From NCBI GenBank assembly GCA_025965555.1, contig JAOPWT010000276.1:1-37001 (forward strand): a stretch of DNA of 37,001 nt, written 5' to 3'. This DNA comes from Mycobacterium sp. Its GTDB lineage: Bacteria > Actinomycetota > Actinomycetes > Mycobacteriales > Mycobacteriaceae. Made by a program: the position numbers and the translations under genes. Numbering within the stretch: the stretch's first letter is position 1; every line of letters begins with the position of its first letter. This document shows positions 1 through 10,026 of the stretch, piece after piece. Below the pieces are notes generated by a model. The model was given only the letters and a program-made list of their open reading frames with translations. It did not search any database and was not told the origin of the DNA.

Positions 1-38
1 CCGGTCGTAGGTTGGGCCTTGTCCTCAGCGGTGGTCAC
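1..38 (-). CDS. nuoG: NADH-quinone oxidoreductase subunit G, N-terminal fragment (truncated by window edge)
   Basis: GTG start overlaps the nuoF stop by 4 nt (GTGA); reads MTTAEDKAQPTTR...; position downstream of nuoF. Confidence 0.6.
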   Translation of the reverse strand, partial: MTTAEDKAQPTT

Positions 39-1348
39 GTGAGCGCTCCCTCCGGTGCGGCCAGCATCGAGGCGTGTGGATCGAATGGGCAGCCACCCTC
101 AAGGTGCGCCTCGTACTCGTCACGGAAGTACTTGATGGAGGACAGGATCGGGCTGGCCGCACCGTCGCCGAGCGCGCAGAACGACTTACCGAAGATCGCG
201 TCGGCGATGTCGAGCAACTTGTCCACGTCCTCCCGCCGACCGGCTCCGGTCTCGAGGCGTTCGTAGATCTGTGCCAACCAGTAGGTGCCTTCGCGGCACG
301 GTGTGCACTTGCCGCAGGATTCGTGCGCGTAGAACTGCGTCCAGCGCCGGACCGCCCGCACTACGCAGGTCGTCTCGTCGAAGATCTGCAGCGCCTTGGT
401 GCCCAGCATTGAACCGACCTTGGCCATGTTCTCGTAATCCAGTGGTATGTCGAGGTGTTCACGGGTCAGCAGGGGGGTCGACGATCCGCCTGGCGTCCAG
501 AACTTCAGTTCGTGGCCCGCTCGCACGCCGCCTGCGCACTCGAGCAGCTCGCGCAGCGTGATGCCCAGCGGTGCCTCGTACTGGCCGGGGGTGGCGACGT
601 GTCCGGACAATGAGTAGAGCGTGAAACCGGGGGACTTCTCCGATCCCATCGACTTGAACCAGTCCACCCCGCCGCGCAGGACCGCGGGCACGCTGGCGAT
701 GGACTCGACGTTGTTGACCACCGTCGGGCAGGCGTACAGCCCGGCGACGGCGGGGAACGGCGGGCGCAGCCGTGGCTGGCCGCGCCTGCCCTCCAGCGAG
801 TCAAGCAGCGCGGTCTCCTCACCGCAGATGTAGGCGCCCGCACCGGCATGCACAATCAGGTCGAGGTCAAAACCCGAACCGAGGATGTCGGTGCCGAGGA
901 AGCCGGCCTCGTATGCCTCGGCGACGGCCGTTTGCAGCCTACGCAGCACCGGCACGACCTCCCCGCGCACGTAGATGAACGCATGCCGCGCCCGGATGGC
1001 GTACGCCGCGATGATCGCACCCTCGACGAGCACGTGCGGGGTGGCCATCATGAGCGGAATGTCCTTGCAGGTGCCGGGTTCGGACTCGTCGGCGTTGATC
1101 ACCAGATAGTGCGGCTTGGCGCCTGCACCCTCGGTGCCCTGCGGGATGAACGACCACTTCTGGCCGGTGGGGAAGCCCGCACCGCCGCGACCACGCAGCC
1201 CGGAGTCCTTCACCAGGCCGATCACCGCGTCGGCGTCCATGCCCAAGGCCTTGTGAAGGGCCTGGTAACCGTCGTGGCGCTGATAGGACTCCAACGTCCA
1301 AGAGGACGGCTCGTCCCAGTAGCTGCTCAAGACCGGTGTCAGGGTCAT
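35..1348 (-). CDS. nuoF: NADH-quinone oxidoreductase subunit F
   Basis: 437 aa; GLRGRGGAGFPTGQKW, INADESEPGTCKD, GAGAYICGEETALLDSLEG, ESCGKCTPCREG motifs. Confidence 0.97.
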   Translation of the reverse strand: MTLTPVLSSYWDEPSSWTLESYQRHDGYQALHKALGMDADAVIGLVKDSGLRGRGGAGFPTGQKWSFIPQGTEGAGAKPHYLVINADESEPGTCKDIPLMMATPHVLVEGAIIAAYAIRARHAFIYVRGEVVPVLRRLQTAVAEAYEAGFLGTDILGSGFDLDLIVHAGAGAYICGEETALLDSLEGRRGQPRLRPPFPAVAGLYACPTVVNNVESIASVPAVLRGGVDWFKSMGSEKSPGFTLYSLSGHVATPGQYEAPLGITLRELLECAGGVRAGHELKFWTPGGSSTPLLTREHLDIPLDYENMAKVGSMLGTKALQIFDETTCVVRAVRRWTQFYAHESCGKCTPCREGTYWLAQIYERLETGAGRREDVDKLLDIADAIFGKSFCALGDGAASPILSSIKYFRDEYEAHLEGGCPFDPHASMLAAPEGALT

Positions 1349-2190
1349 GACTGCGCCCCATTCCTCGGTGGCAGGTCCGCCGACGGGCCGGGGGCCGGCT
1401 CGTCGCGGGCCGTCTCCTTGGCGATCTTCTCGTCGTCGGGTCCGGCTGCGGTGCTTCTGGATTCGGCAACGGCGGGCGCCGACATGCCTCGCTCGTGGGC
1501 GATCCGCAGTCCCGCCAGCGTGGCGTCACCGGTGGTGCCGTCGTTGGCACCCTGGCGTTGGTCGGCGAAACCCGCCAGGATCCGGGCGGTGTCGCGGAAG
1601 GAACACAACGGAGCACCGCGGGTCGGTGTGACCGACGCGCCCGAGCGCAGCTCGTCGACGAGATCGCGTGCCGACGAGGGAGTCTGGTTGTCGAAGAACT
1701 CCCAGTTGACCATGATCACGGGCGCGTAGTCGCAGGCGGCGTTGCACTCGATGTGTTCGAGGGTGACCTTGCCGTCGGTGGTGGTCTGCCCGGCGTGGAC
1801 GTCGAGGTGATCTTCGAGGACCTCGAGGATCGCGTCACCGCCCATCACGGCGCACAACGTGTTGGTACACACGCCGACCAGATATTCGCCGGTGGGGGTG
1901 CGCCGATACATCGAGTAGAACGTCGCGACCGCCGTCACCTCGGCGGGGCTGAGGCTCAACTGGTTGGCGCAGAAGGCAATTCCCGCCGGCGTGAGGTAGC
2001 CGTCCTCGGCCTGCACCAGGTGCAGAAGGGGGAGCAGGGCCGACCGCGCCTCGGGATACTTGGCCATCACCAGCGCGGCGTCATCGGCCAGTCGCTCCGT
2101 CACCTCGGCCGAATACGATTGCGGCCCAGCCGATATCGGTGGTCCCGGTTCGTCGGGTCGCGGGCCCAACTGCAGATCTACGACGGTCAT
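1345..2190 (-). CDS. nuoE: NADH-quinone oxidoreductase subunit E (24 kDa, 2Fe-2S)
   Basis: [11 protein letters not shown]...[12 protein letters not shown] cluster motif; start set at ATG 2190 (MTVVDLQLG), which overlaps the nuoD stop, rather than the longer ORF. Confidence 0.95.
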   Translation of the reverse strand: MTVVDLQLGPRPDEPGPPISAGPQSYSAEVTERLADDAALVMAKYPEARSALLPLLHLVQAEDGYLTPAGIAFCANQLSLSPAEVTAVATFYSMYRRTPTGEYLVGVCTNTLCAVMGGDAILEVLEDHLDVHAGQTTTDGKVTLEHIECNAACDYAPVIMVNWEFFDNQTPSSARDLVDELRSGASVTPTRGAPLCSFRDTARILAGFADQRQGANDGTTGDATLAGLRIAHERGMSAPAVAESRSTAAGPDDEKIAKETARDEPAPGPSADLPPRNGAQS

Positions 2191-3503
2191 CTGTCCACCC
2201 CGCCCATCACCGGGTCGATCGACGCCACCGCCGCGATCGCATCGGCCACCATGCCGCCCTCGCACATCGCGGCCACCGCCTGCAAGTTGGTGAACGACGG
2301 ATCGCGGTAATGCACGCGGTAGGGACGGGTGCCCCCGTCGGACACCATATGGACGCCAAGCTCACCCCGCGGTGACTCGACGGCGACGTAGACCTGCCCG
2401 GCAGGCACGCGGATGCCCTCGGTGACCAGCTTGAAATGGTGGATCAGGGCTTCCATCGAGCCGCCCATGATCTTGGCGATGTACTCGGGTGAATTGCCGA
2501 GCCCGTCGGGCCCGAGCTTGAGGTCGGCCGGCCACGCCAGCTTCTTGTCGGTGATCATCACCGGTCCTGGCTTCAGCTTGTCGAGGCACTGCTCGACGAT
2601 CTTGAGGGATTCCCGCATCTCACGGACCCGAATCAGGTAGCGGCCGTAAGCATCACATTCATCGGTGGTGATCACGTCGAATTCGTAGTCCTCGTAACCG
2701 CAGTACGGTTGGGCGCGGCGCAGGTCGTGGGGCAACCCGGTCGAGCGCAGGCACGGGCCGGTGATGCCCAGCGCCATGCAGCCGGTGAGGTCGAGGAAGC
2801 CGACGCCCTGCGTGCGGGCCTTCCAGATATAGTTCTCGTTGAGCAGATCCTCCATGTCCCGCAACCGCATCGGCAGGAGCTCCAACAGTTCCTTCAGCTG
2901 GGGAACCGCCTCGTCGGGCAGGTCGGATGCCAGCCCGCCCGGCCTGATGTAGGCGTGGTTCATCCGCAGGCCGGTGATCGTCTCGAACACCGACAGCACC
3001 AGTTCCCGTTCGCGGAACCCGAAGAACATGGCCGACATCGAGCCGAGTTCCATGCCGCCGGTGGCCAGCGCCACCAGGTGACTGGAGATCCGATTGAGCT
3101 CCATCAGCATGACCCTGATGACGCTGGCGCGTTCGGGGATGTCGTCGGTGACGTCGAGCAGCTTCTCGACGCCGAGGCAGTACGCCGTCTCGTTGAAGAA
3201 CGGTGAAAGGTAGTCCATCCGGGTTACGAACGTCACGCCCTGAGTCCAGTTGCGGAATTCGAGATTCTTCTCGATCCCGGTGTGCAGGTAGCCGATTCCG
3301 CATCGGAGCTCGGTGATGGTCTCGCCCTCGATCTCGAGGATGAGCCGAAGGACGCCGTGGGTTGACGGGTGCTGTGGCCCCATGTTGACCACGATGCGTT
3401 CGCCTGCGACGGCACTGTCGCGTGCGGCGTTGACGACCTCTTGCCAGTCTTCACCGCCCACCGTGACCACGATCTCTTCTGGCGGGTTGTCGGATCTGGT
3501 CAT
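2187..3503 (-). CDS. nuoD: NADH-quinone oxidoreductase subunit D
   Basis: 438 aa; [22 protein letters not shown] and [10 protein letters not shown] motifs. Confidence 0.97.
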   Translation of the reverse strand: MTRSDNPPEEIVVTVGGEDWQEVVNAARDSAVAGERIVVNMGPQHPSTHGVLRLILEIEGETITELRCGIGYLHTGIEKNLEFRNWTQGVTFVTRMDYLSPFFNETAYCLGVEKLLDVTDDIPERASVIRVMLMELNRISSHLVALATGGMELGSMSAMFFGFRERELVLSVFETITGLRMNHAYIRPGGLASDLPDEAVPQLKELLELLPMRLRDMEDLLNENYIWKARTQGVGFLDLTGCMALGITGPCLRSTGLPHDLRRAQPYCGYEDYEFDVITTDECDAYGRYLIRVREMRESLKIVEQCLDKLKPGPVMITDKKLAWPADLKLGPDGLGNSPEYIAKIMGGSMEALIHHFKLVTEGIRVPAGQVYVAVESPRGELGVHMVSDGGTRPYRVHYRDPSFTNLQAVAAMCEGGMVADAIAAVASIDPVMGGVDR

Positions 3504-4225
3504 CAGTTGTAGGACCTCCGCTGGTCGGGCGGTTGTATCTCGGCGCCGTGGTACTCCACGGGGATGCCGCCCAACGGGTAGTCCTTGCGTTGCGGATGCC
3601 CCACCCAGTCGTCGGGCATCTCGATGCGGGTGAGCGACGGATGTCCATCGAAGATGATGCCGAAGAAGTCGTAGGTCTCGCGTTCGTGCCAGTCGGTGGT
3701 CGGGTAGACCGAGAACAGTGAGGGCACATGAGGATCCGCGTCCGGTGCGGTCACCTCGACGCGGATCCTGCGGTTGTGGGTGATGGACATCAGCGGATAG
3801 ACGGCGTGCAGTTCCCTTCCGAGATCACTGGGATAGTGCACACCGGAGACTCCGAGGCACAGCTCGAATCGCAGGGTGGCGTCGTCGCGGAGCGCTTGAG
3901 CGACGGCCACCAGGTGTTCCCGCCGGATTTCGAGGGTCAGTTCCGCGCGGAACACCACGACGCGCTCGACGGCGGCGCCGAAGACGTCGTCGCCAAGGGC
4001 TTGCGCCAACGCGTCGACGACCTCGTCGAAGTAGCCGCCGTACGGCCGCGGCGAGCTACCCGGTAGTTCGACGTCGCGCACCAGCCTGCCGTAGCCCGAG
4101 GTGTCGCCACTGCCCTTCACGCCGAACATGCCTCGACGCTGGCCGATCACCTCTGATTCACCCCCGAGTCGCTGCGCTCCTGCCGGTCGATCGGGCCCGT
4201 TCCCGTTGCCGTTGGCCTCCGTCAT
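3503..4225 (-). CDS. nuoC: NADH-quinone oxidoreductase subunit C
   Basis: [40 protein letters not shown] motif; position between nuoB and nuoD. Confidence 0.96.
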   Translation of the reverse strand: MTEANGNGNGPDRPAGAQRLGGESEVIGQRRGMFGVKGSGDTSGYGRLVRDVELPGSSPRPYGGYFDEVVDALAQALGDDVFGAAVERVVVFRAELTLEIRREHLVAVAQALRDDATLRFELCLGVSGVHYPSDLGRELHAVYPLMSITHNRRIRVEVTAPDADPHVPSLFSVYPTTDWHERETYDFFGIIFDGHPSLTRIEMPDDWVGHPQRKDYPLGGIPVEYHGAEIQPPDQRRSYN

Positions 4226-4779
4226 GACCGCAGTAATCCCTTGAGCTCGATGGTCGGCCGGGATGCCAGGGCGGCCTCCTCCGCTGCGGCGATGGCCTCG
4301 GCACGATTGACGCCCAAGGGCATCTCCTGAATCTTGGCGTGCAACATGAGGATTGCGTTGAGCAGCATCTCAGGGCGGGGCGGACAGCCTGGCAGATAGA
4401 TGTCGACGGGCACGATGTGATCGACGCCCTGCACGATCGCGTAGTTGTTGAACATGCCGCCCGATGAGGCGCACACCCCCATCGCCAGAACCCATTTGGG
4501 CTCCGCCATCTGGTCGTACACCTGGCGCAGCACCGGCGCCATCTTCTGGCTGACGCGACCCGCCACGATCATCAGATCGGCCTGTCGGGGAGTCGCCGAG
4601 AACCGCTCCATGCCGAACCGTGCGATGTCGAACCGCGGTCCGGCCGTGGCCATCATCTCGATGGCGCAACACGCCAGTCCGAAGGTCGCCGGCCACAGCG
4701 AACCCTTGCGTACGTATCCGGCGACCTTCTCCAACGTGGAGAGGAGGATGCCGCCCGGTAGTTGTTCTTCGAGTCCCAT
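4222..4779 (-). CDS. nuoB: NADH-quinone oxidoreductase subunit B
   Basis: [12 protein letters not shown]...[36 protein letters not shown]. Confidence 0.97.
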   Translation of the reverse strand: MGLEEQLPGGILLSTLEKVAGYVRKGSLWPATFGLACCAIEMMATAGPRFDIARFGMERFSATPRQADLMIVAGRVSQKMAPVLRQVYDQMAEPKWVLAMGVCASSGGMFNNYAIVQGVDHIVPVDIYLPGCPPRPEMLLNAILMLHAKIQEMPLGVNRAEAIAAAEEAALASRPTIELKGLLRS

Positions 4780-4787
4780 GAGTCAGC

Positions 4788-5162
4788 TCAATCCCAACTG
4801 AGTCCGCCGCGTCGCCACACATACGCGTAGGCGACGAACACCGTGAGCATGAACAGCAGCATCTCGATGACGGCGAAGAGGCCGAGCGAGTCGAACGCGA
4901 CGGCCCACGGATAGAGGAACACGATTTCGATGTCGAAGACGATGAACAACATCGCGGTCAGGTAGTACTTCACCGGGAATCGCTGTCCGGTCTGCAGGTC
5001 GCCCGGCGATCCAGGTGCGACGGGCTCGATGCCACATTCGTAGGCCTCGAGTTTGGCCCGGTTGTACCGCCGCGGCCCGATCAGGAGCGCGATGCCGACC
5101 GATCCGATCGCGAATGCAGCGGCGATCACTCCGAGAACCAGAATGGGTATGTACGCGTTCAT
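4788..5162 (-). CDS. nuoA: NADH-quinone oxidoreductase subunit A
   Basis: 124 aa; KLEAYECGIEP and FDIEIVFLYPWAV motifs, three hydrophobic segments. Confidence 0.96.
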   Translation of the reverse strand: MNAYIPILVLGVIAAAFAIGSVGIALLIGPRRYNRAKLEAYECGIEPVAPGSPGDLQTGQRFPVKYYLTAMLFIVFDIEIVFLYPWAVAFDSLGLFAVIEMLLFMLTVFVAYAYVWRRGGLSWD

Positions 5163-5193
5163 TCCGCTGTGTCGCTCCCTCGTGGGCTGTCGA

Positions 5194-5209
5194 TGTGAGC
5201 TATGACACA
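5194..5209. promoter_or_regulatory. CRP/FNR-like palindromic site upstream of nuoA
   Basis: TGTGAGCTATGACACA: TGTGA-N6-ACACA, one mismatch from TGTGA-N6-TCACA; about 40 bp upstream of the nuoA ATG. Confidence 0.4.
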
Positions 5210-5332
5210 GCTTAGCCGCGTTAACGGTCGGCTTGGCGCATTTTGGATAGGATCCAGAGAAGCAACTGCGTACCGAGGTCTTGCGACACGATCATCGCGA
5301 GAAGTGAACGGTGTCAGTCTGTTTCGTGCTGG

Positions 5333-5728
5333 TTACGGCGTGATCGAGCGCAACAGCGACGCGACGGCCTCGCCGAGCCGGATCGGGTCGATCGGGTGGG
5401 ACACGGCCGCCTCGGCGCGTGACCACGAGGCCAGCCACGCATCGTCCGGGCGCCCCGTCAGCACCAGGATCGGGGGGCAGTGCGCCACCTCGTCCTTGAG
5501 CTGCTTCGCCAGCCCCATCCCACCTGCGGGAGTCGCCTCGCCGTCCAGGATCGCCAGGTCGATGCCGCCCTTGTCCAGGTTCGCGACGACCACCGGAGCC
5601 GTCGCGACGTCCAGGTACTCCAGCTCGGGCAGGTCGGGATGGACCCGCTTGCCCAGCGCACTGCGCACTTGATCGCGGGTACGCGCGTTATCGCTGTAGA
5701 CCAGGATCTTCAGGGGCGAATCGGGCAC
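5333..5728 (-). CDS. Stand-alone atypical receiver-domain (response-regulator-like) protein, Rv3143-like
   Basis: 131 aa; ILVYSDNARTRDQVRSAL...IDLAILDGEATPAGGMGLAKQLKDE...ILVLTGRPDD; no output domain. Confidence 0.75.
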   Translation of the reverse strand: MPDSPLKILVYSDNARTRDQVRSALGKRVHPDLPELEYLDVATAPVVVANLDKGGIDLAILDGEATPAGGMGLAKQLKDEVAHCPPILVLTGRPDDAWLASWSRAEAAVSHPIDPIRLGEAVASLLRSITP

Positions 5729-5764
5729 GCAGCCGATGCTACGACGGCCACGGCACCGATGACG

Positions 5765-6298
5765 TCAGGTTCGGTCGGACCGGACGAACACGACATCGGC
5801 CGACACCGTCGCGTCGTCGCCGACCATGCCGAGAAGGTTGCCGTCGACGCCGAAGTCATGTCGGTTGATCACCAGGCTCGTCGTGACCCTGACCGCCCCG
5901 TCCGCCAGCTCGGCGGCCGAGGCCAGGAAATCGATCGGACGGGTAGTGCCCTTGATCGAGAGCGTCGCGTGCACGTCGGCGGTGTCAGGACCCTTCGGGC
6001 CCGCCGCAGTCACCGCGACGGTGATGTCCGGGAAGCGTTCCAGGTCGAAGAACTCGGGTTCCCGCAGGTGACCGTCGCGCTTGGCGATTCCCGTGGTCAG
6101 CGTGCTCACCGGTATCCGAACATCGCCGGACGCTCCGGATTCAGTCACCTCACAGGCACCCGTCAGGTTCGAGAACGTGCCCTTCACCGTCGCCAGTCCC
6201 CACATGGTCTTGCAGCGGACGGTGGTGCCGGATCGGTCCGGGTCGACCTGCCATGAGCCGATCCAGTCGTGAAGGGGAAGCGAAGCCATGTCAGTCAT
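5765..6298 (-). CDS. YceI family protein
   Basis: WQVDPDRSGTTVRCKTMWGLATVKGTFSNLTG...FFDLERFPDITV...VNRHDFGV. Confidence 0.85.
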   Translation of the reverse strand: MTDMASLPLHDWIGSWQVDPDRSGTTVRCKTMWGLATVKGTFSNLTGACEVTESGASGDVRIPVSTLTTGIAKRDGHLREPEFFDLERFPDITVAVTAAGPKGPDTADVHATLSIKGTTRPIDFLASAAELADGAVRVTTSLVINRHDFGVDGNLLGMVGDDATVSADVVFVRSDRT

Positions 6299-6687
6299 CG
6301 TTGCACCAATGCGGCCATATCGGCAGGGTCGAAGTATTCGTCGATCCTGGAGATCAGTCCGGTGGCGTCGACCTTGATCACGATGCAGACGCGCAAGGTG
6401 ATGGACGCACCACGGGATGCGTCGGCGCGAAGTACGTGCTGCTGAACGAAGCCGTTCTCGAAGAACTGTCGGTCAAGGACTTCGTAGCGCCGGTCCGTGG
6501 TGGTACTGATGAACCACCTGATCACCTTCAGTGCGCGGACGCGGTCGTTGTCCGCCTCGTCGCCGCTGTGCCACACCGCGACGTCGTCGGCCCACAGGTT
6601 CTCGACGGCCGCGTAGTCGCCCCGCTCGATGGCGCCAAAGAGTCCGTTGGCCACGTCGGACAGGACGTCGGATGCCGCCTTTGGCAT
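6295..6687 (-). CDS. SnoaL-like / NTF2-fold polyketide-cyclase-type protein
   Basis: 130 aa from ATG 6687 (MPKAASDVLSD) with GGGAGGAGAAG upstream; SRIDEYFDPADMAAL C-terminus; overlaps the YceI start (ATGA). Confidence 0.75.
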   Translation of the reverse strand: MPKAASDVLSDVANGLFGAIERGDYAAVENLWADDVAVWHSGDEADNDRVRALKVIRWFISTTTDRRYEVLDRQFFENGFVQQHVLRADASRGASITLRVCIVIKVDATGLISRIDEYFDPADMAALVQR

Positions 6688-6804
6688 GGCGCTTCTCCTC
6701 CCGATGGTCTCGAAGGAGGGTAAGGCAACGCCGCAGCTGAGAATGTGTGGTTGCCACTTTCGTTTCGACTGATGGGTAGGCGCTGTCAGGCATAGGATCG
6801 CCCT

Positions 6805-9432
6805 GTGGTGGGGGTTCGCTGGATGATGGCGGGGCGGGGTGCGACGCGCAAGCAGCTCGAGTCCGCATTCGGCTCGGGACGCGGCGCGGTACTGGTCGGC
6901 GCGCCGGGCGTGGGCAAGACCGTGATGGCGCGCGCAGTCGCGAAGGCGTTCGCGAAGGACCATCCTCGCGTCACCTCACGCTGGGTCTCCGCCACCGGGT
7001 CGGCGAAACTCATTCCCTTCGGGGCCTTCAGCCATCTGGTCGAGCTGGCGGGCGCCGACGAACCCGCCATGCTGTTGCGGGCGGCGCAGGACTCGTTGCA
7101 CCGCGACGCCGCGCATGGGCTGACCCTGGTCGTCGACGACGCTTACCATCTCGACACGTTGTCCGCAACGCTCGTCCATCAACTGGCGATCAGCGGCTCG
7201 GCTCGCCTGCTGTTGACGGTTCGTGACGGCGAACCCTGCCCCGACGCGATCACCGCGCTGTGGAAGGACGACATCCTCGCGCGGTGCGACATCCATCCCT
7301 TCGACGCCGACGAATCGGAGACGCTTCTCGAACAGGTTCTCGGTGGCCCGGTCGAGGGCGTCAGTTCGGCTCGCATGTTCGAGGTGAGCCAAGGGAACCC
7401 GCTCTATCTTCGCCACCTAGTGGTGGCCGCGGTGAACACCGGTTCGCTCCGACAGGTCGAGGGTGTCTGGCAGCTGCGCGGTGAAATGACCCTTACCCCA
7501 GAGCTATCCACGCTCATCGATCAGCACCTGAGCGCTCTCGCGCCGGAAGTCCGAACCGTCTTGGAATTCCTTGCCGTGGAGGAACCGCTTGCGGTGTCGG
7601 ATCTCGCCGAGGTCGCAGGCCTGGAAGCGATCGATCGCGCGGAGATCGCGGGAGTCGTCACGATCAGTGATCAGGGTGGCAGCCTCGTCGCGCATCCGTT
7701 CCACCCGCTCTACACCGAGCGCGTTCGGTCCGGGCTCGGGCGGCTGGCCGTTCGCAGGTTGCGCAAGATGCTCGTCGGGCAGCTGTCGAGCGACGCGCCA
7801 ACCAACATCAGTGGGCGGTTGCGAATCGCAGGACTGGCACTCGACACCGACACCCCGCCCGACGCGGGCGACCTGATCACCTTGTCGTGGGAAGCAATGC
7901 GCATGGGCGACCTGGCATTCGGCGAGCGTCTTGCGCGCGGTGCACTCGAGCAGACCGGTGATCTGTCGGCGCGATTGCCACTGGCCCATTCACTGTCGTG
8001 GCAGGGCCGAGGGCGCGACGCCGACGAGGTGCTCAACCCCGTCGATCCCGACACGCTGTCCGAGTGGGATCTCACCGCCTGGACACTTCCGAAGGCCGCC
8101 AACAGATTCTGGATGTTGTCGGAGTCGCACGACGCGGTCAACTACCTGGCGGACATGCGCGCCCGCATCTCCGAGCCTGCCGCCTTCCACACGCTCGACG
8201 CGCTCGCCGCGACCTTCGCGATGAACTGCGGCGAACCCGACCGCGCAGTGCGCGTGGCGTCCGTCGTCCTGGAATCCACTGAGGCGCTGGACCTTGCGGT
8301 CGCCTGGGCGGCGGCCACGGCCACCCTGTCCAGCGCACGACTCGGTCGCTTCGGCGACGTCGAGGTCCTCGCCCAACGCGGGCTTAATGCAACCCACCCC
8401 GGCCTGTTGCGGTTCACCATCGGCCTCGGACAGACCTTCGGCTTGATCATGGCGGGCGACGTGGGCGCCGCGGAGGATCTGTCGCGGCATTACCTGAGCT
8501 TCTCGGAGTTTCAGCAGCCCGGGCGGGCGATCGGTGAGGTCCTACTGGGTCACACGCTGCTGGCGCGCGGTGCCTTCGACGAGGCCGCCAACCTGTTTCG
8601 ACAGGCCGCCGCGGCGCTGACGTCCACCGGTTACAGCTGGGGTCCGTTGGCGCTGATCGGACTGGCGCAGACACTCGGGCAGCAGGGGCGCGCCGCCGAG
8701 GCCGCCAGCGCACTCGATCGCGCCGTGTCCTCCCACGGGATGCGCTCCGAGTTGTACGCTCCCGACCTGGCGCTGGCGCGGGCATGGACGCTTGCCGCGG
8801 CGCGTGACATCCGCGGCGCCGTGGCCGCGGCCCGCGATGCCATCCACGCGGCCGAGAAGTCCGGGCAGAGCGCCGTCGCACTCCGTGCGGTCCACGATGC
8901 GGTGCGACTCGGCGACGTCGACGGGTTGGCTGCGGCGCGCCGGATCAATGCGCAGATCGACTGTGCAGCAGGGCACCTCTTCATCGCGCACGGCCAGGCG
9001 CTCGCGGATCGCGACGGCCCCGCCCTGGCCGGGGTAGCCGCGGAACTGGAGGCCGCGGGAATGCTGGCGGCCGCCGCGGATGCCGCCGCGCAGGCGGCAC
9101 ACGTGCACCAAGCCGCTGGTGACCGCGCGGGCGAGCGGTCCGCCAAGGCGCGCGCCGCAGCATTGTCACAGCGCTGTGGCAATCCCGCGACCCCGGCGTT
9201 GGAGAAGGTACTGAATCCGTTGCCGCTCACGGGCCGCGAACGGGAAGTAGCCGTCATGGTGGCGCAGGGCATGACCAACAAGGCGATTGCCGTCCGGCTG
9301 TCCGTGTCGATCCGCACCGTCGAGGGCCACGTCTACAAGGCGTGCATGAAGCTCGGCCTGCCCGACCGGGCGGCGCTGTCGACGACGGTGCGGGCCAGTC
9401 CGCAGATGTTGCGGACCGATGGCCGAACGTAA
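6805..9432 (+). CDS. Large ATP-binding LuxR-family (LAL/MalT-type) transcriptional regulator
   Basis: 875 aa; Walker A GAPGVGKT, Walker B-like LTLVVDDAYHLD, C-terminal LuxR HTH LTGREREVAVMVAQGMTNKAIAVRLSVSIRTVEGHVYKACMKLGL. Confidence 0.9.
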   Translation: MVGVRWMMAGRGATRKQLESAFGSGRGAVLVGAPGVGKTVMARAVAKAFAKDHPRVTSRWVSATGSAKLIPFGAFSHLVELAGADEPAMLLRAAQDSLHRDAAHGLTLVVDDAYHLDTLSATLVHQLAISGSARLLLTVRDGEPCPDAITALWKDDILARCDIHPFDADESETLLEQVLGGPVEGVSSARMFEVSQGNPLYLRHLVVAAVNTGSLRQVEGVWQLRGEMTLTPELSTLIDQHLSALAPEVRTVLEFLAVEEPLAVSDLAEVAGLEAIDRAEIAGVVTISDQGGSLVAHPFHPLYTERVRSGLGRLAVRRLRKMLVGQLSSDAPTNISGRLRIAGLALDTDTPPDAGDLITLSWEAMRMGDLAFGERLARGALEQTGDLSARLPLAHSLSWQGRGRDADEVLNPVDPDTLSEWDLTAWTLPKAANRFWMLSESHDAVNYLADMRARISEPAAFHTLDALAATFAMNCGEPDRAVRVASVVLESTEALDLAVAWAAATATLSSARLGRFGDVEVLAQRGLNATHPGLLRFTIGLGQTFGLIMAGDVGAAEDLSRHYLSFSEFQQPGRAIGEVLLGHTLLARGAFDEAANLFRQAAAALTSTGYSWGPLALIGLAQTLGQQGRAAEAASALDRAVSSHGMRSELYAPDLALARAWTLAAARDIRGAVAAARDAIHAAEKSGQSAVALRAVHDAVRLGDVDGLAAARRINAQIDCAAGHLFIAHGQALADRDGPALAGVAAELEAAGMLAAAADAAAQAAHVHQAAGDRAGERSAKARAAALSQRCGNPATPALEKVLNPLPLTGREREVAVMVAQGMTNKAIAVRLSVSIRTVEGHVYKACMKLGLPDRAALSTTVRASPQMLRTDGRT

Positions 9433-9482
9433 GGCGCCGCTTTGCCATTCCGCCGCGGACCGACATAGTGCTGAGGTCGCCT

Positions 9483-9655
9483 GCCGCCCAGCCCACTGGA
9501 CACGATCGCGTCCACGTGCTCGAAGGACCACACGTTGAACATGCCGTACAGCCCCTCGGACGGGTCCCAGAAGTTCTTCGCCATCCCGTCCGGAGTCCGC
9601 GGGAACGAGCCAGGGGGATAGGCGTCGCCGCGTTCGAGCAGGCAAACCCTGCAGT
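9483..9655 (-). pseudogene. Remnant of a GMC-family oxidoreductase (cholesterol-oxidase-like)
   Basis: Minus-strand frame reads CRVCLLERGDAYPPGSFPRTPDGMAKNFWDPSEGLYGMFNVWSFEHVDAIVSSGLGG, then loses similarity; no complete ORF. Confidence 0.7.
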
Positions 9656-10026
9656 CGGTGTCCTCGGGCACGGTGCCGGTCTGAAGCACCACGACCGCCG
9701 AGGCTAACTGCGGACCACGCCACGTAGGCGCACGAACAGGTGAAAACACGTAGTCCGCTACGCGTGACGGACGCCGCGCCCAGTTCATAGCCTCTTGGCA
9801 CGAGCACACCGGACTTCCGGCGGCCAGGAGGCGGCAATGCATCGAACGGCTTCGCCTGAGGAAGAACTCATCTCACCGACTCGCGCGGCGATTGATGACG
9901 GTCCACGCCTTCGATTCGTCTCCGCACCCCATCGTGGCGCCGACCGCTGACGTCGATGCACCGGCGTGCGGACTGCTCACCCCTTACCGCGTCATCACTG
10001 GCGTTCGGCGATCGAAAGGTGTGCCG

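Noticed and set aside
9433-9890. Intact gene between the two LAL regulators
   Set aside because: The minus-strand ORFs (9333..9842 and 9166..9837) have only a short GMC-like stretch and run antisense into the LAL 3' end; treated as a remnant.
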